Source of the DNA: Leeuwenhoekiella blandensis MED217
GTDB lineage: Bacteria; Bacteroidota; Bacteroidia; Flavobacteriales; Flavobacteriaceae
Direction of reading: 5' to 3'
DNA: 64,000 bases
NCBI RefSeq assembly: GCF_000152985.1
Contig: NZ_CH672395.1
Location: forward strand, 227,849 to 291,848
Part shown: positions 51,050 through 60,572 of the stretch, piece after piece
Layout of the letters: every line of letters starts with the position of its first letter
How positions within the stretch are numbered: the first letter of the stretch is position 1
Notes under the pieces: model-generated
What the model saw: only the letters and a program-made list of their open reading frames with translations
What the model was told of the DNA's origin: nothing
Database searches by the model: none
Program-made: the position numbers and the translations under genes

Positions 51050-53797
51050 TTAATAATTTTTAATAAGATATTTTGATAAATTCTTACCACTCTTCAAGTC
51101 TAGTTTTTTACGTAATCGGTAACGGTGAATCTCTACTCCACGAACAGAAATTGCCATCAACGGAGCGATTTCTTTAGTGCTTAAATTCATTTTTAAATAC
51201 GCACATAGTTTTAGATCCTTCGAACTCAACGTAGGGTGGTCTTCTAATAATTGCTGAAAGAAATCATTATTAATTTCTTTGAACGTAGTCTCAAATACTT
51301 TCCAATTGTCTTTTGCATCAATGATATGATTGATCTTATTTTGAATAGAATTCACTTTCTTCTGATTGTCACTTTTATCCTTTACAGCTTCCAGATCATT
51401 TTTTATATCTATCAAACTACTATTGCGTTTTGCAGCCAGATAGGTGGTATTAGCAAGTTCTTTACGCTTGGTGTTTATTTCTTCGAGTAAGGAGTTGCGC
51501 TCAGCGATTTGGTTCTTGCGTTCCTGTTCTTTGATCAGGCGTTCTTCGAGTTCTTTGCGATGCTTGTTGAGCTTACGCTTGTTGATAAAGGCTACGATAA
51601 AAACGACACCAAATAGCAGCAATACATAAATCACGATCATAAGGTTTGATAAGAACCAAGGCCGTTTGATCAGGAAACTGACCACTAGTGGTTGCTCGCC
51701 GCGTGTGCCATCAAGTTCAGGCCAAATCTTTAAGGTGTAGTTTCCTGCCTGTAAATTTTGAAAACTCAAGCTACCGTCTGATTGGCCTTTCAAACCGTTA
51801 GAAAGTGTGTAATAAAATTTAGGATTATGCAGTTGCGGTGCTGCGATCGCAAGTTCGATCTGTGCAGCTTCTTTGTAAGGGATCTCAAAGGGACCGGACA
51901 AGGCAAGTGACTCTTGCTTAGTTGTGAAGCCATTGAGTAAAGGCTGACTCAGTTCTAGCACGGTATTGTTGCGTTGCAATTGGGATAAATTGAGCTTTGC
52001 AAATCCTTCGTTAAGCGTGATGTAGAAAATACTATCGTTACGCTTGATGATTTTCTCATAATTCTTAATGATGCGCGCTTCAAGCAGAGGTTCATCAATA
52101 AAAATGCTGTCGCTTTTAAAGTCGGTATAAATCAGTCCGTTACCATTACGGTTTTTAAACCAGTAACTATTGTCTTGATTGCTGAGTAAGGCATACGAGG
52201 TATAAGGTTTTAAATCAGTAAATTCTTCAAGGTCATCGCTAATGCTGTTGTAGCGGTACCAGCTTCCGGCATTATAAAATGCAATTTCACCTTCCACTTT
52301 GTGAATTTCCGTCTTATAGGCTGCAAGTGCTTCGTGCTCCGTATACTGTTCTTTAGTTTCAATACGTTGCTCGTTGAGGTTGAGTTGTGCTCTGTAAAAA
52401 CCTTTGTAAGGATGTGAAGCCCAAAAGTAGTTTTGATCTTCAAAAATCACATTTTCTACCGGTGCACCACCGCCATCAAACAGCGCTTGATTGGATAGTC
52501 CGTTGGCTTGGAGGTCGTATTGTTTGATGCCGTTATAGGTGTTGTTAAAGAAAGAGTTAGTCTGCGGAATTGCGGTAAGGCTATAGCTTCCTGATATGCC
52601 AGAAATCAGTGTTAAGGCATCATTCTTAAGTTCAAACAAACCAAGATTATGGTTTACAAACAGGCGATCTTCAACCTTAGTCAGGCTCCATACCTGCCCT
52701 TGAGAGCCGGGAATAAAAAAGATTCCCTCCTGAGTGACTTTATGCAATCCAGTGTTACTTCCCGCGTATAAACTTCCTTTAAATGTCGCGAGATCATAGA
52801 CCGCTCCCAGTTGCCCCGTATTGTCCAGAAGGTATTGAATAGGCGTATCGGGTAACACCACATCGATCCCATTGTCGAGACCTATCCACACTTTTTGTTC
52901 GTCTCTGTGAAGGGAGAGCACGGTATTGTTTTGCAAACCATTTTGCCTAAAATGATTCTTTAAAGAACCTGTTTTGGGATTGTAATAGAGTATCCCGCCT
53001 TTAACCGTACCAATGATCACCAGTTCTTCAGAAACCGGTTGAATTTTATTGAGTTCATTTACTTCTAAAAAGGCTTTTAATTCGGGCGTACCCCAAGAAG
53101 TGAAGGTTCCGTTTTGGAGCGCAAAAATACCCTGGCGGCGTGTTCCGGCGAGCAGCGCTTCTTCATAGGTGCTCAACTCGATTATGGAGCTTTCGTTGAG
53201 TGTATTTTCTGCAAAGGAACTAAAAGTATCGTCTGTAAATTCAAAAATCTCCCCATAATTAGAGCCTATAAACAAGCGATTTTCTTCAATATGAAGCGCT
53301 GTGATGATGGTTTTAGGTTTGTGGGTCGTGATGCTGTTACCGTTGTATAAATACAGATTACCAAACGACCGAAAAACTACAGCGCCTTGCCACAGCGTGA
53401 TTTGCCAAAACTCTTCATTAGCAAAGCTGGTCGTTATAAGATTAGATAAAGAAGTGTATTGGAGGCTGCCATAAGCGTCCTCGGTCCAATAACCAAATTC
53501 TTCATAGGAGCCGGTGTAAATGCGGTCATTAACGCAAAAGACCGAGCGAATGGCTGTTTTATTAGGCAAGGTAAACACCTCCCAGCGTTGTCCGTCAAAG
53601 CGGAGTAAACCCTCATTATTAGCGGCGTAAAGTGTACCGTTGTCGTCGGTGCTGAGCCCCCAGTTTTGACTTGCAGCATTATAGGTTTTACTGCTGTAAT
53701 TGGTTACCGGCGGAAGAAAATTTTGAGCAAAACCGGCATTGTTCAGTAAAACTAAAGCAAGGAGTAAAGCGAATTTATGTAGTTGTTTCAAAAGCAT
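51050..53797 (-). CDS. Membrane-spanning one-component regulator: beta-propeller sensor, Y_Y_Y and LuxR-type HTH
   Basis: A 915-residue protein that joins an extracellular sensor directly to a DNA-binding domain. A signal peptide covers 1-24. A two-component-regulator propeller covers about 25-610 (repeats such as GTLYAANNEGLLRFDGQRW and KVWIGLDNGID). A triple-tyrosine domain lies at about 625-705 and a membrane helix at 716-736. A long coiled coil follows (740-840), then a LuxR-type helix-turn-helix (852-912, LSTKEIAPLMAISVRGVEIHRYRLRKKL). No kinase or receiver is present. Its place upstream of susC suggests that it controls the locus. Confidence 0.9.
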   Translation of the reverse strand: MLLKQLHKFALLLALVLLNNAGFAQNFLPPVTNYSSKTYNAASQNWGLSTDDNGTLYAANNEGLLRFDGQRWEVFTLPNKTAIRSVFCVNDRIYTGSYEEFGYWTEDAYGSLQYTSLSNLITTSFANEEFWQITLWQGAVVFRSFGNLYLYNGNSITTHKPKTIITALHIEENRLFIGSNYGEIFEFTDDTFSSFAENTLNESSIIELSTYEEALLAGTRRQGIFALQNGTFTSWGTPELKAFLEVNELNKIQPVSEELVIIGTVKGGILYYNPKTGSLKNHFRQNGLQNNTVLSLHRDEQKVWIGLDNGIDVVLPDTPIQYLLDNTGQLGAVYDLATFKGSLYAGSNTGLHKVTQEGIFFIPGSQGQVWSLTKVEDRLFVNHNLGLFELKNDALTLISGISGSYSLTAIPQTNSFFNNTYNGIKQYDLQANGLSNQALFDGGGAPVENVIFEDQNYFWASHPYKGFYRAQLNLNEQRIETKEQYTEHEALAAYKTEIHKVEGEIAFYNAGSWYRYNSISDDLEEFTDLKPYTSYALLSNQDNSYWFKNRNGNGLIYTDFKSDSIFIDEPLLEARIIKNYEKIIKRNDSIFYITLNEGFAKLNLSQLQRNNTVLELSQPLLNGFTTKQESLALSGPFEIPYKEAAQIELAIAAPQLHNPKFYYTLSNGLKGQSDGSLSFQNLQAGNYTLKIWPELDGTRGEQPLVVSFLIKRPWFLSNLMIVIYVLLLFGVVFIVAFINKRKLNKHRKELEERLIKEQERKNQIAERNSLLEEINTKRKELANTTYLAAKRNSSLIDIKNDLEAVKDKSDNQKKVNSIQNKINHIIDAKDNWKVFETTFKEINNDFFQQLLEDHPTLSSKDLKLCAYLKMNLSTKEIAPLMAISVRGVEIHRYRLRKKLDLKSGKNLSKYLIKNY

Positions 53798-54033
53798 TTT
53801 TTAAAGACTGAAGGATAACGATATCGATTGATTTTAGAACTACGCTTAGGTATTTTAAATATGCCTGAGGGGTTATTTTCGACACAACACGTGTACGTAG
53901 TGCAATCACCAATTTCAGTATCAGATGGTAAAATTATTAAAATGTAAAAACGTGGTACACTTTTTAGCGCTTCTTTAATGGCATCGCCAAAGGCTTTAAT
54001 ACGGCAAAGCTTGTCTGGAGGTCCTTGATCGAT

Positions 54034-55245
54034 CTATGCGGTTGCCGGAGGAACACTACCCAGGCGTTGCGAATTGAGAATAGCAAGAAGTAATAAACCA
54101 AAAAGCGTAAGGATTAAGTACGGAAAAGCTACGCCTTGGTCGATCAAAAAACCGATCAATAGGGGTGCCGCTGCGGTGCTCAGGATCATCGACATGGAGA
54201 ATAAGCTATTCACCGCTCCTAGTTTTTGAGTTCCGTAAACTTCAGCTAAAACAGCAGATTTTACAGTACCTGCGACTCCGGTGGTTATTCCGGTCATAAT
54301 TAAAAAGATCAAGGCTCCCAGAATGCTATCCATAAACGCAAATGGCAATAATCCCAAAGCCTGTGGAATTAAAAAAAAGCGATAGAGCTTTTTGGCAGTA
54401 AACTTGTCTACCCATAGTCCGCCTATGACTGACATCACAAAGCGTGTGATCGCATAACCAGTAAAAAACGCGGCATACAGAGAAACCGACCATCCTTTTT
54501 CTTCAACAAAGGTATATTGGTATAGAAATACCGCGGTTGAAGTAAAACTCAGCATAAATGTAGAAGGCATCAATATCCCAAAACGCCGGTCTTTGATGAG
54601 TCCGCCAAAATCTTTAGCGAGTAGTTTTAACGAAGGTTTTTCAGCCACTTGGCTCTCCTGGTCAAAGTAGCTCAAATCTCTAAAGGAGAGTAAAAACAGG
54701 TATAAGATCAAAAATCCCGCACTGGCTTGGGCCGCAACTTCAAAACCATAGGTCACGATAAGCGTGGTGATACAAATAGGAAAAATAGCCTCTCCCATCG
54801 GGAATCCTAAAGCAGCAACGCTTAAAGCTTTACCCCGGTTAGGGCCATAATAGCGGGACATCACCGTCTGACTGATATGGCTCAACATCCCTTGACCGGT
54901 CAGGCGCAAGCCTATCATTGCTAGAATAAGTAAACTGATGTGATACGTAGAAAAACTAAGCAGTAAACACGAGAGGATCAACCCCAGGAAATTGAAAAAA
55001 ACCACAAGCTTTACCGGTTTGTGATCTATGGTATGCCCTACGGTGATCAGCACTACAGAGGCGATCACAGTGCCCAAAGCGTAAATGCTTCCAAAGGTTC
55101 CTTCAGAAATAGAAAAGGTTTTGATGATCTCAGGAACGTAGAGCGAGATCAAGAAGGTTTGCCCAAAACTGGACAGAAAGGTGAGCACCCAGCCAAAACT
55201 AACCGTCTTGAAGTTATGTCGTAAAAAATAAGCGAGGCTTTTCAC
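54034..55245 (-). CDS. MFS transporter
   Basis: A 403-residue major facilitator superfamily protein with twelve predicted helices. The segment GHTIDHKPVKLVVFFNFLGL is the loop 2-3 motif region. RYYGPNRGKALSVAALGFPMGEAIFP resembles OFA/oxalate-formate-antiporter-type members. The substrate is unknown. It is upstream of the sensor-regulator gene on the same strand, 236 bases away. It might export or import a product of the glycan locus, but nothing in the sequence shows that. Confidence 0.85.
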   Translation of the reverse strand: MKSLAYFLRHNFKTVSFGWVLTFLSSFGQTFLISLYVPEIIKTFSISEGTFGSIYALGTVIASVVLITVGHTIDHKPVKLVVFFNFLGLILSCLLLSFSTYHISLLILAMIGLRLTGQGMLSHISQTVMSRYYGPNRGKALSVAALGFPMGEAIFPICITTLIVTYGFEVAAQASAGFLILYLFLLSFRDLSYFDQESQVAEKPSLKLLAKDFGGLIKDRRFGILMPSTFMLSFTSTAVFLYQYTFVEEKGWSVSLYAAFFTGYAITRFVMSVIGGLWVDKFTAKKLYRFFLIPQALGLLPFAFMDSILGALIFLIMTGITTGVAGTVKSAVLAEVYGTQKLGAVNSLFSMSMILSTAAAPLLIGFLIDQGVAFPYLILTLFGLLLLAILNSQRLGSVPPATA

Positions 55246-55527
55246 AAATATTCGTTCTGATTAACTTCGGATTACAAATCTAAACAAGAGTGTAGTGCCG
55301 CTAAAGCTTTAACGCATTCGTTTTAAGATTTTTATCAAAAATGAAATAATTACCACACATCTTGTCAATCTTGTTAGCAATGGCCATAAATACCCTTGTT
55401 TTTATAATTCTAAGGATGCAGGTTTAAGATTTGCACCCTTTTAAGAGAATTGAGAGCTAAGCTTACGAACTTTACCTAGGAAAAGTGGTAACCAGATCGC
55501 TTTCTCCCTTCTTAATAAAATTGTTTT
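55246..55527. other. Intergenic region between MFS and SdiA-regulated genes
   Basis: A 282-base divergent spacer. A TTTAAGATTTGCACC stretch near 55425 looks like a -7 region for the plus gene, with one base too many in the spacer. No gene or RNA was recognised. Confidence 0.5.
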
Positions 55528-56367
55528 ATGACCAACTTTCTTAACACAAGTACCTTGATCGCGATTATAATTCTGCACGCTTTTGTGGGAAATAATGACC
55601 AGTATTTCAAAAAAAAGAATCCGGTCCATATCATAACGACCTGGGAACTTCCTGATGCGCTTGAGGAGGTGTCCGGACTTTCTTGGATTGGAGATCAAAA
55701 ACTGGCAGCAATAGAAGATGAGTCTGGTTTGATCTATATCTATGATCTAGCCGAAAAGCGCATCGAACGCATTATTGAATTTGGCGATGATGGCGATTAT
55801 GAAGGTGTTGCCGTGGTGGGTAAAGATGCTTATGTAATGCGCAGTGACGGCTTGCTGTTTGAAGTGCTTGATTATGCAGCAACGCATCCAGAGACTAAAA
55901 CCTATCAGTCAGCGATGTCACACAAAAATAATATTGAAACCCTGGCGGTTGACCCCAAAAACCATCGCTTGCTTTTTGCACCAAAAGATTTGGATCCCAA
56001 CGACGAAGATATCAAAGGGATTTATGCATTTGATCTTAAAAAGCATATGATGTTGCCCGACTTGGTCGCTCCGATTGCGATGAAAGACAAGGCGTTTAAA
56101 AAGTTTGAGAAGCATAAAAGCTATCGTACGTTTAGACCTTCAGATCTGGCGGTTCATCCTAAAACCGGAGAACTGTATATTTTAGAAGGGGTGAATCCTA
56201 AACTTATTATTCTCGATACAACCTACGCCATCAAAAAGGTTTACGAGTTGGATGAAGATGATTTTGCGCAACCTGAAGGCATCACTTTTAGTCCGGAAGG
56301 TCGTTTGTTTATTTCGAATGAAGCCAGCGGCGGGACTCCCAATATCCATGAAGTTGAAATAGAGTAG
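55528..56367 (+). CDS. SdiA-regulated family beta-propeller protein
   Basis: A 279-residue protein with an N-terminal hydrophobic segment (STLIAIIILHAFVG) acting as signal or anchor. The repeated beta-propeller strands include LEEVSGLSWIGDQKLAAIEDESGLIYIYD and FGDDGDYEGVAVVGKDAYVMRSDGLLFEV. ILEGVNPKLIILD and QPEGITFSPEGRLFISNEASGG follow. This is the SdiA-regulated (PF06977) pattern. The function is unknown, and some relatives bind metals. Confidence 0.85.
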   Translation: MTNFLNTSTLIAIIILHAFVGNNDQYFKKKNPVHIITTWELPDALEEVSGLSWIGDQKLAAIEDESGLIYIYDLAEKRIERIIEFGDDGDYEGVAVVGKDAYVMRSDGLLFEVLDYAATHPETKTYQSAMSHKNNIETLAVDPKNHRLLFAPKDLDPNDEDIKGIYAFDLKKHMMLPDLVAPIAMKDKAFKKFEKHKSYRTFRPSDLAVHPKTGELYILEGVNPKLIILDTTYAIKKVYELDEDDFAQPEGITFSPEGRLFISNEASGGTPNIHEVEIE

Positions 56368-56529
56368 GTAGGTTTGACTTTAAATTGCCTTTACAATTCT
56401 TAACCCAATGCTAACCTGTAGAAGTAGCATAGCTTAAGGCTTTATTGTTTTTTTGGAAGGATTCTCGAAGGCAAAGCACCGAAGGGAACATTTTGCTCGT
56501 AATCCCAAATAACAATTACCTTAGCGCTT

Positions 56530-57450
56530 ATGAAAACCTTACTTTTAGCAGGTCTTGTAGTAGCGACTTTGTTCAGCTGCAAATCAAAATCTGAAGAATC
56601 AAAAGTGATGCATACACCACAAAAAGATCGTTTAAATATTCAGGTGCAGGGGCACAGAGGCGAACGCGGTAATTTACCGGAGAATTCGATACCTGCGTTT
56701 TTAGGCGCCTTGCGCAAAGGCGTTGATGTATTAGAATTGGATGTGGTGATCTCTAAAGATCAGCAGGTGGTGGTAAGTCATGAGCCGGTGATGCTTCCTT
56801 TGTATATGCTCACGCCGGAAGGGGATTCGATTCCGCAGGATAAGGAAAAGGAATATAACCTGTACCAAATGGACTACGCCGAGATCAAACAGTTTGACGG
56901 CGGTTCTAAAGGAAATGTGCGCTTTTCACAGCAGCAAAAAATGAAAACCTACAAACCTTTACTGAGCGAAGTTTTTGATACGGTTGCTGCAAGCATTAAG
57001 GAGGAAGGGTTGAAACCCGTAAAGTTCAACATCGAGATCAAATCAGTACCTGAAGAATACGATGTGTTTCAACCCCAACCAGAAGCTTTTGTAGATCTGG
57101 TGATGGGCGTAATTCAGGAAAAACAGATGGAAGAACACATCAATCTTCAGTCTTTTGATCCGGCGATATTAGAAGTGGTACATACCAAGTATCCTGAGAT
57201 CGAACTGGCGTATTTGGTTGGTGAAAACACCTATGCCGAAAACAAAACCAAGCTGAGTTTTCAACCTGAGATCTACAGTCCGTACTTTAAATTACTAGAT
57301 ACTGCTGAAGTCGCGCAAATTCATAAAGACGGTTTAAAAGTCATTCCGTGGACGGTCAACGAACCGGAAGATATTGATGCGGTAATTGCGCTTAAAGTAG
57401 ATGCCATCATCACCGATTATCCCGAGCGTGTGCTTGAAAAATTAAAATAA
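56530..57450 (+). CDS. Glycerophosphodiester phosphodiesterase lipoprotein
   Basis: A 306-residue lipoprotein (lipobox FSC, Cys17) of the GDPD family, which frees glycerol phosphate from glycerophosphodiesters. Active-site blocks: GHRGERGNLPENSIPAF (His and Arg, Glu-Asn), DVLELDVVISKDQQVVVSHEPV (Glu, Asp, His), KFNIEIKS (Glu) and WTVNEPEDIDAVIALKVDAIITDYPERV at the end. It probably acts in the periplasm. It follows the SdiA-regulated gene by 162 bases in the same direction. Confidence 0.92.
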   Translation: MKTLLLAGLVVATLFSCKSKSEESKVMHTPQKDRLNIQVQGHRGERGNLPENSIPAFLGALRKGVDVLELDVVISKDQQVVVSHEPVMLPLYMLTPEGDSIPQDKEKEYNLYQMDYAEIKQFDGGSKGNVRFSQQQKMKTYKPLLSEVFDTVAASIKEEGLKPVKFNIEIKSVPEEYDVFQPQPEAFVDLVMGVIQEKQMEEHINLQSFDPAILEVVHTKYPEIELAYLVGENTYAENKTKLSFQPEIYSPYFKLLDTAEVAQIHKDGLKVIPWTVNEPEDIDAVIALKVDAIITDYPERVLEKLK

Positions 57451-57588
57451 AGAAGGTCTCAAGTTTTCAGTAGTAGTTGTAACGACGGGTTAATCAGTGA
57501 TTTTAAACATGATGCTTTAGGTAGTTTATGGCATTAAAGCCGCTCTAAAAATTAATAGGTTTCCTAAGATAAATCGCACTAAGGGTTT

Positions 57589-57596
57589 TAGCTTTG
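57589..57596 (+). promoter_or_regulatory. Probable promoter of the His-rich protein and TonB receptor, -7 element
   Basis: TAGCTTTG matches the -7 consensus, 20 bases before the ATG at 57617. No -33 TTG was found. Confidence 0.45.
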
Positions 57597-57616
57597 TCGG
57601 CGTTTGCCTAAGGTTT

Positions 57617-58051
57617 ATGAACAAGAGTATGCTTAGATCAATTTTGCTTAGCTGTGGTACAGCCCTGCTGGCCTTACTCTATATTTTGGCGCCACTGCAT
57701 CAATTCGTGTTAGAGGCCGCTCACGACCTGGAACACGAGTTTGATCACATCACGCAAAGCGAACATCAACACGATTTTTTTTCTGCCGAAGAACTCCTTG
57801 CCGAGGCCGGTCACGATCATCGCACTTTAGAATACATCAAGCAAGTACTCGAGCCTTTTGAAGACGATCTCAAAAAGGAACAAGAAAAAGAAAAGCCTAC
57901 TCCCAAAAAGGTGGATAAGCACCTGCGCTTTGAATATGCGGTAGCATCCCCTGTGGTTGTGCAACACTTCATAAAACGTCAATTTGATCGTAGGACAGCA
58001 ATACACAACGCTTTGCCTGTATTGCAACCGGTACCGCCTCCCGAAGTTTAA
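57617..58051 (+). CDS. Histidine-rich secreted protein, possible metal binder
   Basis: A 144-residue protein that I do not recognise as a named family. An N-terminal hydrophobic segment (LLSCGTALLALLYILAPLHQFVL, about 10-32) is a signal or anchor. The next part is rich in His, Asp and Glu: HDLEHEFDHITQSEHQHDFF and AGHDHR (residues 36-75). A charged linker (KKEQEKEKPTPKK) and a Pro-rich tail follow. The TonB receptor starts 136 bases later in the same direction. Together they suggest capture of Zn, Cu or a similar metal. Confidence 0.72.
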   Translation: MNKSMLRSILLSCGTALLALLYILAPLHQFVLEAAHDLEHEFDHITQSEHQHDFFSAEELLAEAGHDHRTLEYIKQVLEPFEDDLKKEQEKEKPTPKKVDKHLRFEYAVASPVVVQHFIKRQFDRRTAIHNALPVLQPVPPPEV

Positions 58052-58187
58052 GAATAGCTCAAATCACATTTTTTAAAACCTGATGCAATAGCATTCAGGT
58101 TCACGTTGAGGTGCCGTAGCTATAAAGTTGTGCAATGCGATTTTGTTGCCTTTACGGTACCTAATCACTATTCTTATAAACACTTTT

Positions 58188-60401
58188 ATGAAAAACATAT
58201 ATATCGTGTTGCTGTTGTTCTGTGCGTCTCTTTCTGCACAAAACCTAACAGGAACCGTAACCACTCAAGCCGGTCAAGCGCTTGAAAACGTAAACATCTA
58301 TAACCTCAATAACGGAAAACACACCCACACCAATGCCAATGGAAGCTTTGTGCTTTCTTCGGTAGCCGTCAGCGATTCTATTGCTTTTTCCCGCCTGGGC
58401 TTTGCGACACAGCATTTGGTGGTTAACAAACGCAATGGAATAAACATCAGCCTGGCTGAAGCCAGCACTTCACTAGATCAGGTGTTGCTTACTTCTGAAG
58501 TGAACAGCCTGAGCAGTGTGGTGGCTGTAGACCTCAAGCTGAATCCCGTTAAATCTTCACAAGAGATCTTGCGCAAAGTACCCGGACTCTTCATAGGTCA
58601 GCACGCCGGGGGCGGTAAAGCCGAGCAGATCTTTTTGCGTGGCTTTGATGTAGACCACGGTACTGATGTGGCGATCAGCGTTGACGGGATGCCGGTGAAT
58701 ATGGTCTCTCACGCACACGGTCAGGGTTATGCCGACTTGCATTTTGTGATCCCGGAAACTATTGACAACATCGACTTTGGAAAAGGCGCGTATTATGCAG
58801 ATAAAGGGAATTTCAATACCGCAGGTTATGTTGATCTTAGACTTAAAGAAAGCTTAGATGCGAGCAGCCTGTCGCTTGAAGCGGGGCAGTTCAATACTTC
58901 GCGTCTTACAGGAATGTTCAGCCTGATCGATGAGCAAAACCACTCGGCGTATCTGGCTTCAGAAATGTACCTGACCGACGGTCCTTTTGAGAGTCCGCAA
59001 GACTTCAACCGCATCAACGTTTTAGGGAAATACACCTATACCGATGCAAACAAAGACAAGATCACTTTGACGGCTTCGCATTTTCAAAGCAAGTGGGACG
59101 CTTCAGGACAAATTCCACAGCGTGCCGTAGATCAGGGGTTGATCAGCAGATTTGGTGCGATTGACGATACCGAAGGCGGGCAGACGAGCCGTAGCAATCT
59201 TACGCTTCAGCACTTGAAAAACTTGGAGCACAATGCCGTATTGAAGACCAATGCCTATCTTTCTAAGTATGACTTTGAGTTGTATTCTAACTTCACCTTC
59301 TTTTTAGAAGATCCCATCAACGGCGATCAGATCAAGCAAAAAGAAGAACGCTTTATCGCAGGCTTGCAGAGTACCTATGAGCGCAAACACATCGCATTGG
59401 GTGAAACCCGTTTAGATTATCAGGCGGGTGTAGGATTTAGATACGACAACATAGACGATGTTTCGTTATCGCACACCCTAAACAGGCAGACGGTTCTTGA
59501 GCCGTTGGCACTGGGAGATGTAGACGAACTCAACGCTTTTGCGTTTTTGAATACCGAATTTAAAACCGGGAAGTTCACCTTCAATCCGGCGGTGCGTCTC
59601 GACTATTTTAAGTTTGATTATTACAACAAACTCACCGAGACCTACGACAATCAGAGCGAAAGCAAAGTGGCATTCAGTCCTAAGTTTAACACCGTATTTG
59701 CACCGTCTCAAAACTGGCAGCTGTTCCTCAAGACGGGTATTGGTTTCCATTCTAACGATACACGCGTGGTGGTGGCAAATGGTGGAGAAGAAATTCTACC
59801 TGCAGCCTATAGTGCAGACTTGGGAACGATCATCAAGCCGATGCCGCGACTGGCATTGAATGCTACACTATGGACGCTGTTTCTGGATCAGGAATTTGTG
59901 TATGTAGGCGATGCCGGAATTGTTGAACCTAGCGGAAAAACCCGCCGAATGGGAGTAGAAGCCGGTGCGCGCTATCAGTTAAACGATTGGTTGTATGTGT
60001 TTGCAGATGCCAATTATACCCACGCCCGAAGCACTGAAGAAGCAGATGGGGAAGATAACATTCCGTTGGCGCCTAAGTTTACTTCCGCGGGTGGTTTGAG
60101 TGTAGATAATCTTTCCGGGTTTTCGGGATCTTTAGGCTACCGCTGGTTGGGCGATCGTGCAGCCAATGAAGACAACTCCATCGTTGCGGAAGGCTATTTT
60201 GTAACCGATTTTAACCTGAACTATACGATCGAGAACTGGACGCTAGGCGTTATCGTAGAAAACCTGCTGGATACCTCGTGGAATGAAACGCAGTTTGCAA
60301 CCGAAAGTCGCTTGTTTAACGAACCGGCACCGGTTGAAGAAATTCACTTTACACCGGGAACGCCATTTTATTTAAGAGGAAAGATCACGTATAGATTCTA
60401 A
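58188..60401 (+). CDS. TonB-dependent receptor, probable metal or metal-chelate uptake
   Basis: A 737-residue outer-membrane receptor. The start is at 58188, where MKNIYIVLLLFCASLSAQ gives a good signal peptide. A 20-residue upstream extension is not a signal. A CarboxypepD_reg domain follows (NLTGTVTTQAGQALENVNIYNLNNG). The plug contains VPGLFIGQHAGGGKAEQIFLRGFDVDHGTD and VNMVSHAHGQGYADLHF, with several His residues, and the barrel ends in KITYRF. It lacks SusC features. Its His-rich neighbour supports a metal substrate, which is inference. Confidence 0.88.
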   Translation: MKNIYIVLLLFCASLSAQNLTGTVTTQAGQALENVNIYNLNNGKHTHTNANGSFVLSSVAVSDSIAFSRLGFATQHLVVNKRNGINISLAEASTSLDQVLLTSEVNSLSSVVAVDLKLNPVKSSQEILRKVPGLFIGQHAGGGKAEQIFLRGFDVDHGTDVAISVDGMPVNMVSHAHGQGYADLHFVIPETIDNIDFGKGAYYADKGNFNTAGYVDLRLKESLDASSLSLEAGQFNTSRLTGMFSLIDEQNHSAYLASEMYLTDGPFESPQDFNRINVLGKYTYTDANKDKITLTASHFQSKWDASGQIPQRAVDQGLISRFGAIDDTEGGQTSRSNLTLQHLKNLEHNAVLKTNAYLSKYDFELYSNFTFFLEDPINGDQIKQKEERFIAGLQSTYERKHIALGETRLDYQAGVGFRYDNIDDVSLSHTLNRQTVLEPLALGDVDELNAFAFLNTEFKTGKFTFNPAVRLDYFKFDYYNKLTETYDNQSESKVAFSPKFNTVFAPSQNWQLFLKTGIGFHSNDTRVVVANGGEEILPAAYSADLGTIIKPMPRLALNATLWTLFLDQEFVYVGDAGIVEPSGKTRRMGVEAGARYQLNDWLYVFADANYTHARSTEEADGEDNIPLAPKFTSAGGLSVDNLSGFSGSLGYRWLGDRAANEDNSIVAEGYFVTDFNLNYTIENWTLGVIVENLLDTSWNETQFATESRLFNEPAPVEEIHFTPGTPFYLRGKITYRF

Positions 60402-60430
60402 AACTGGCACCGCCAGAGGGTTTTATACTC

Positions 60431-60452
60431 CATCCCGATAGCTATTGGGATG
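60431..60452. repeat. Intergenic palindrome CCCGATAGCTATTGGG type
   Basis: A near-perfect 22-base palindrome centred on ATAGCTAT with arms CATCCC and GGGATG. It lies between the TonB receptor gene and the terminator. Its form resembles REP-like palindromes that recur between genes in Flavobacteriaceae. The recurrence itself was not tested here. Confidence 0.55.
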
Positions 60453-60508
60453 CCTCGAAATTGCAATTAATGCCTCTTGGGCCTACCCTGAGGTAAGTTT
60501 GCTTTTCT

Positions 60509-60549
60509 AAACGGTCTAAGTTCAGTTCTTCTGTGCTTAGACCGTTTTT
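60509..60549. terminator. Terminator between the TonB receptor and cupin genes
   Basis: AAACGGTCTAAG pairs with CTTAGACCGTTT across a 15-base loop, followed by Ts. It lies between convergent genes. Confidence 0.88.
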
Positions 60550-60572
60550 TTTATTGGCACCGCCCAAGGTAT

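Noticed and set aside
53798-54033. Possible small gene or RNA between the MFS and sensor genes
   Set aside because: No frame with coding character, no strong hairpin with a T-run and no promoter element was found.
58052-58187. A Zur-like operator around GTTGTGCAATGCGATTTTG
   Set aside because: The symmetry is too weak and there is no second site for comparison. It was kept only as a question for the metal-uptake pair.
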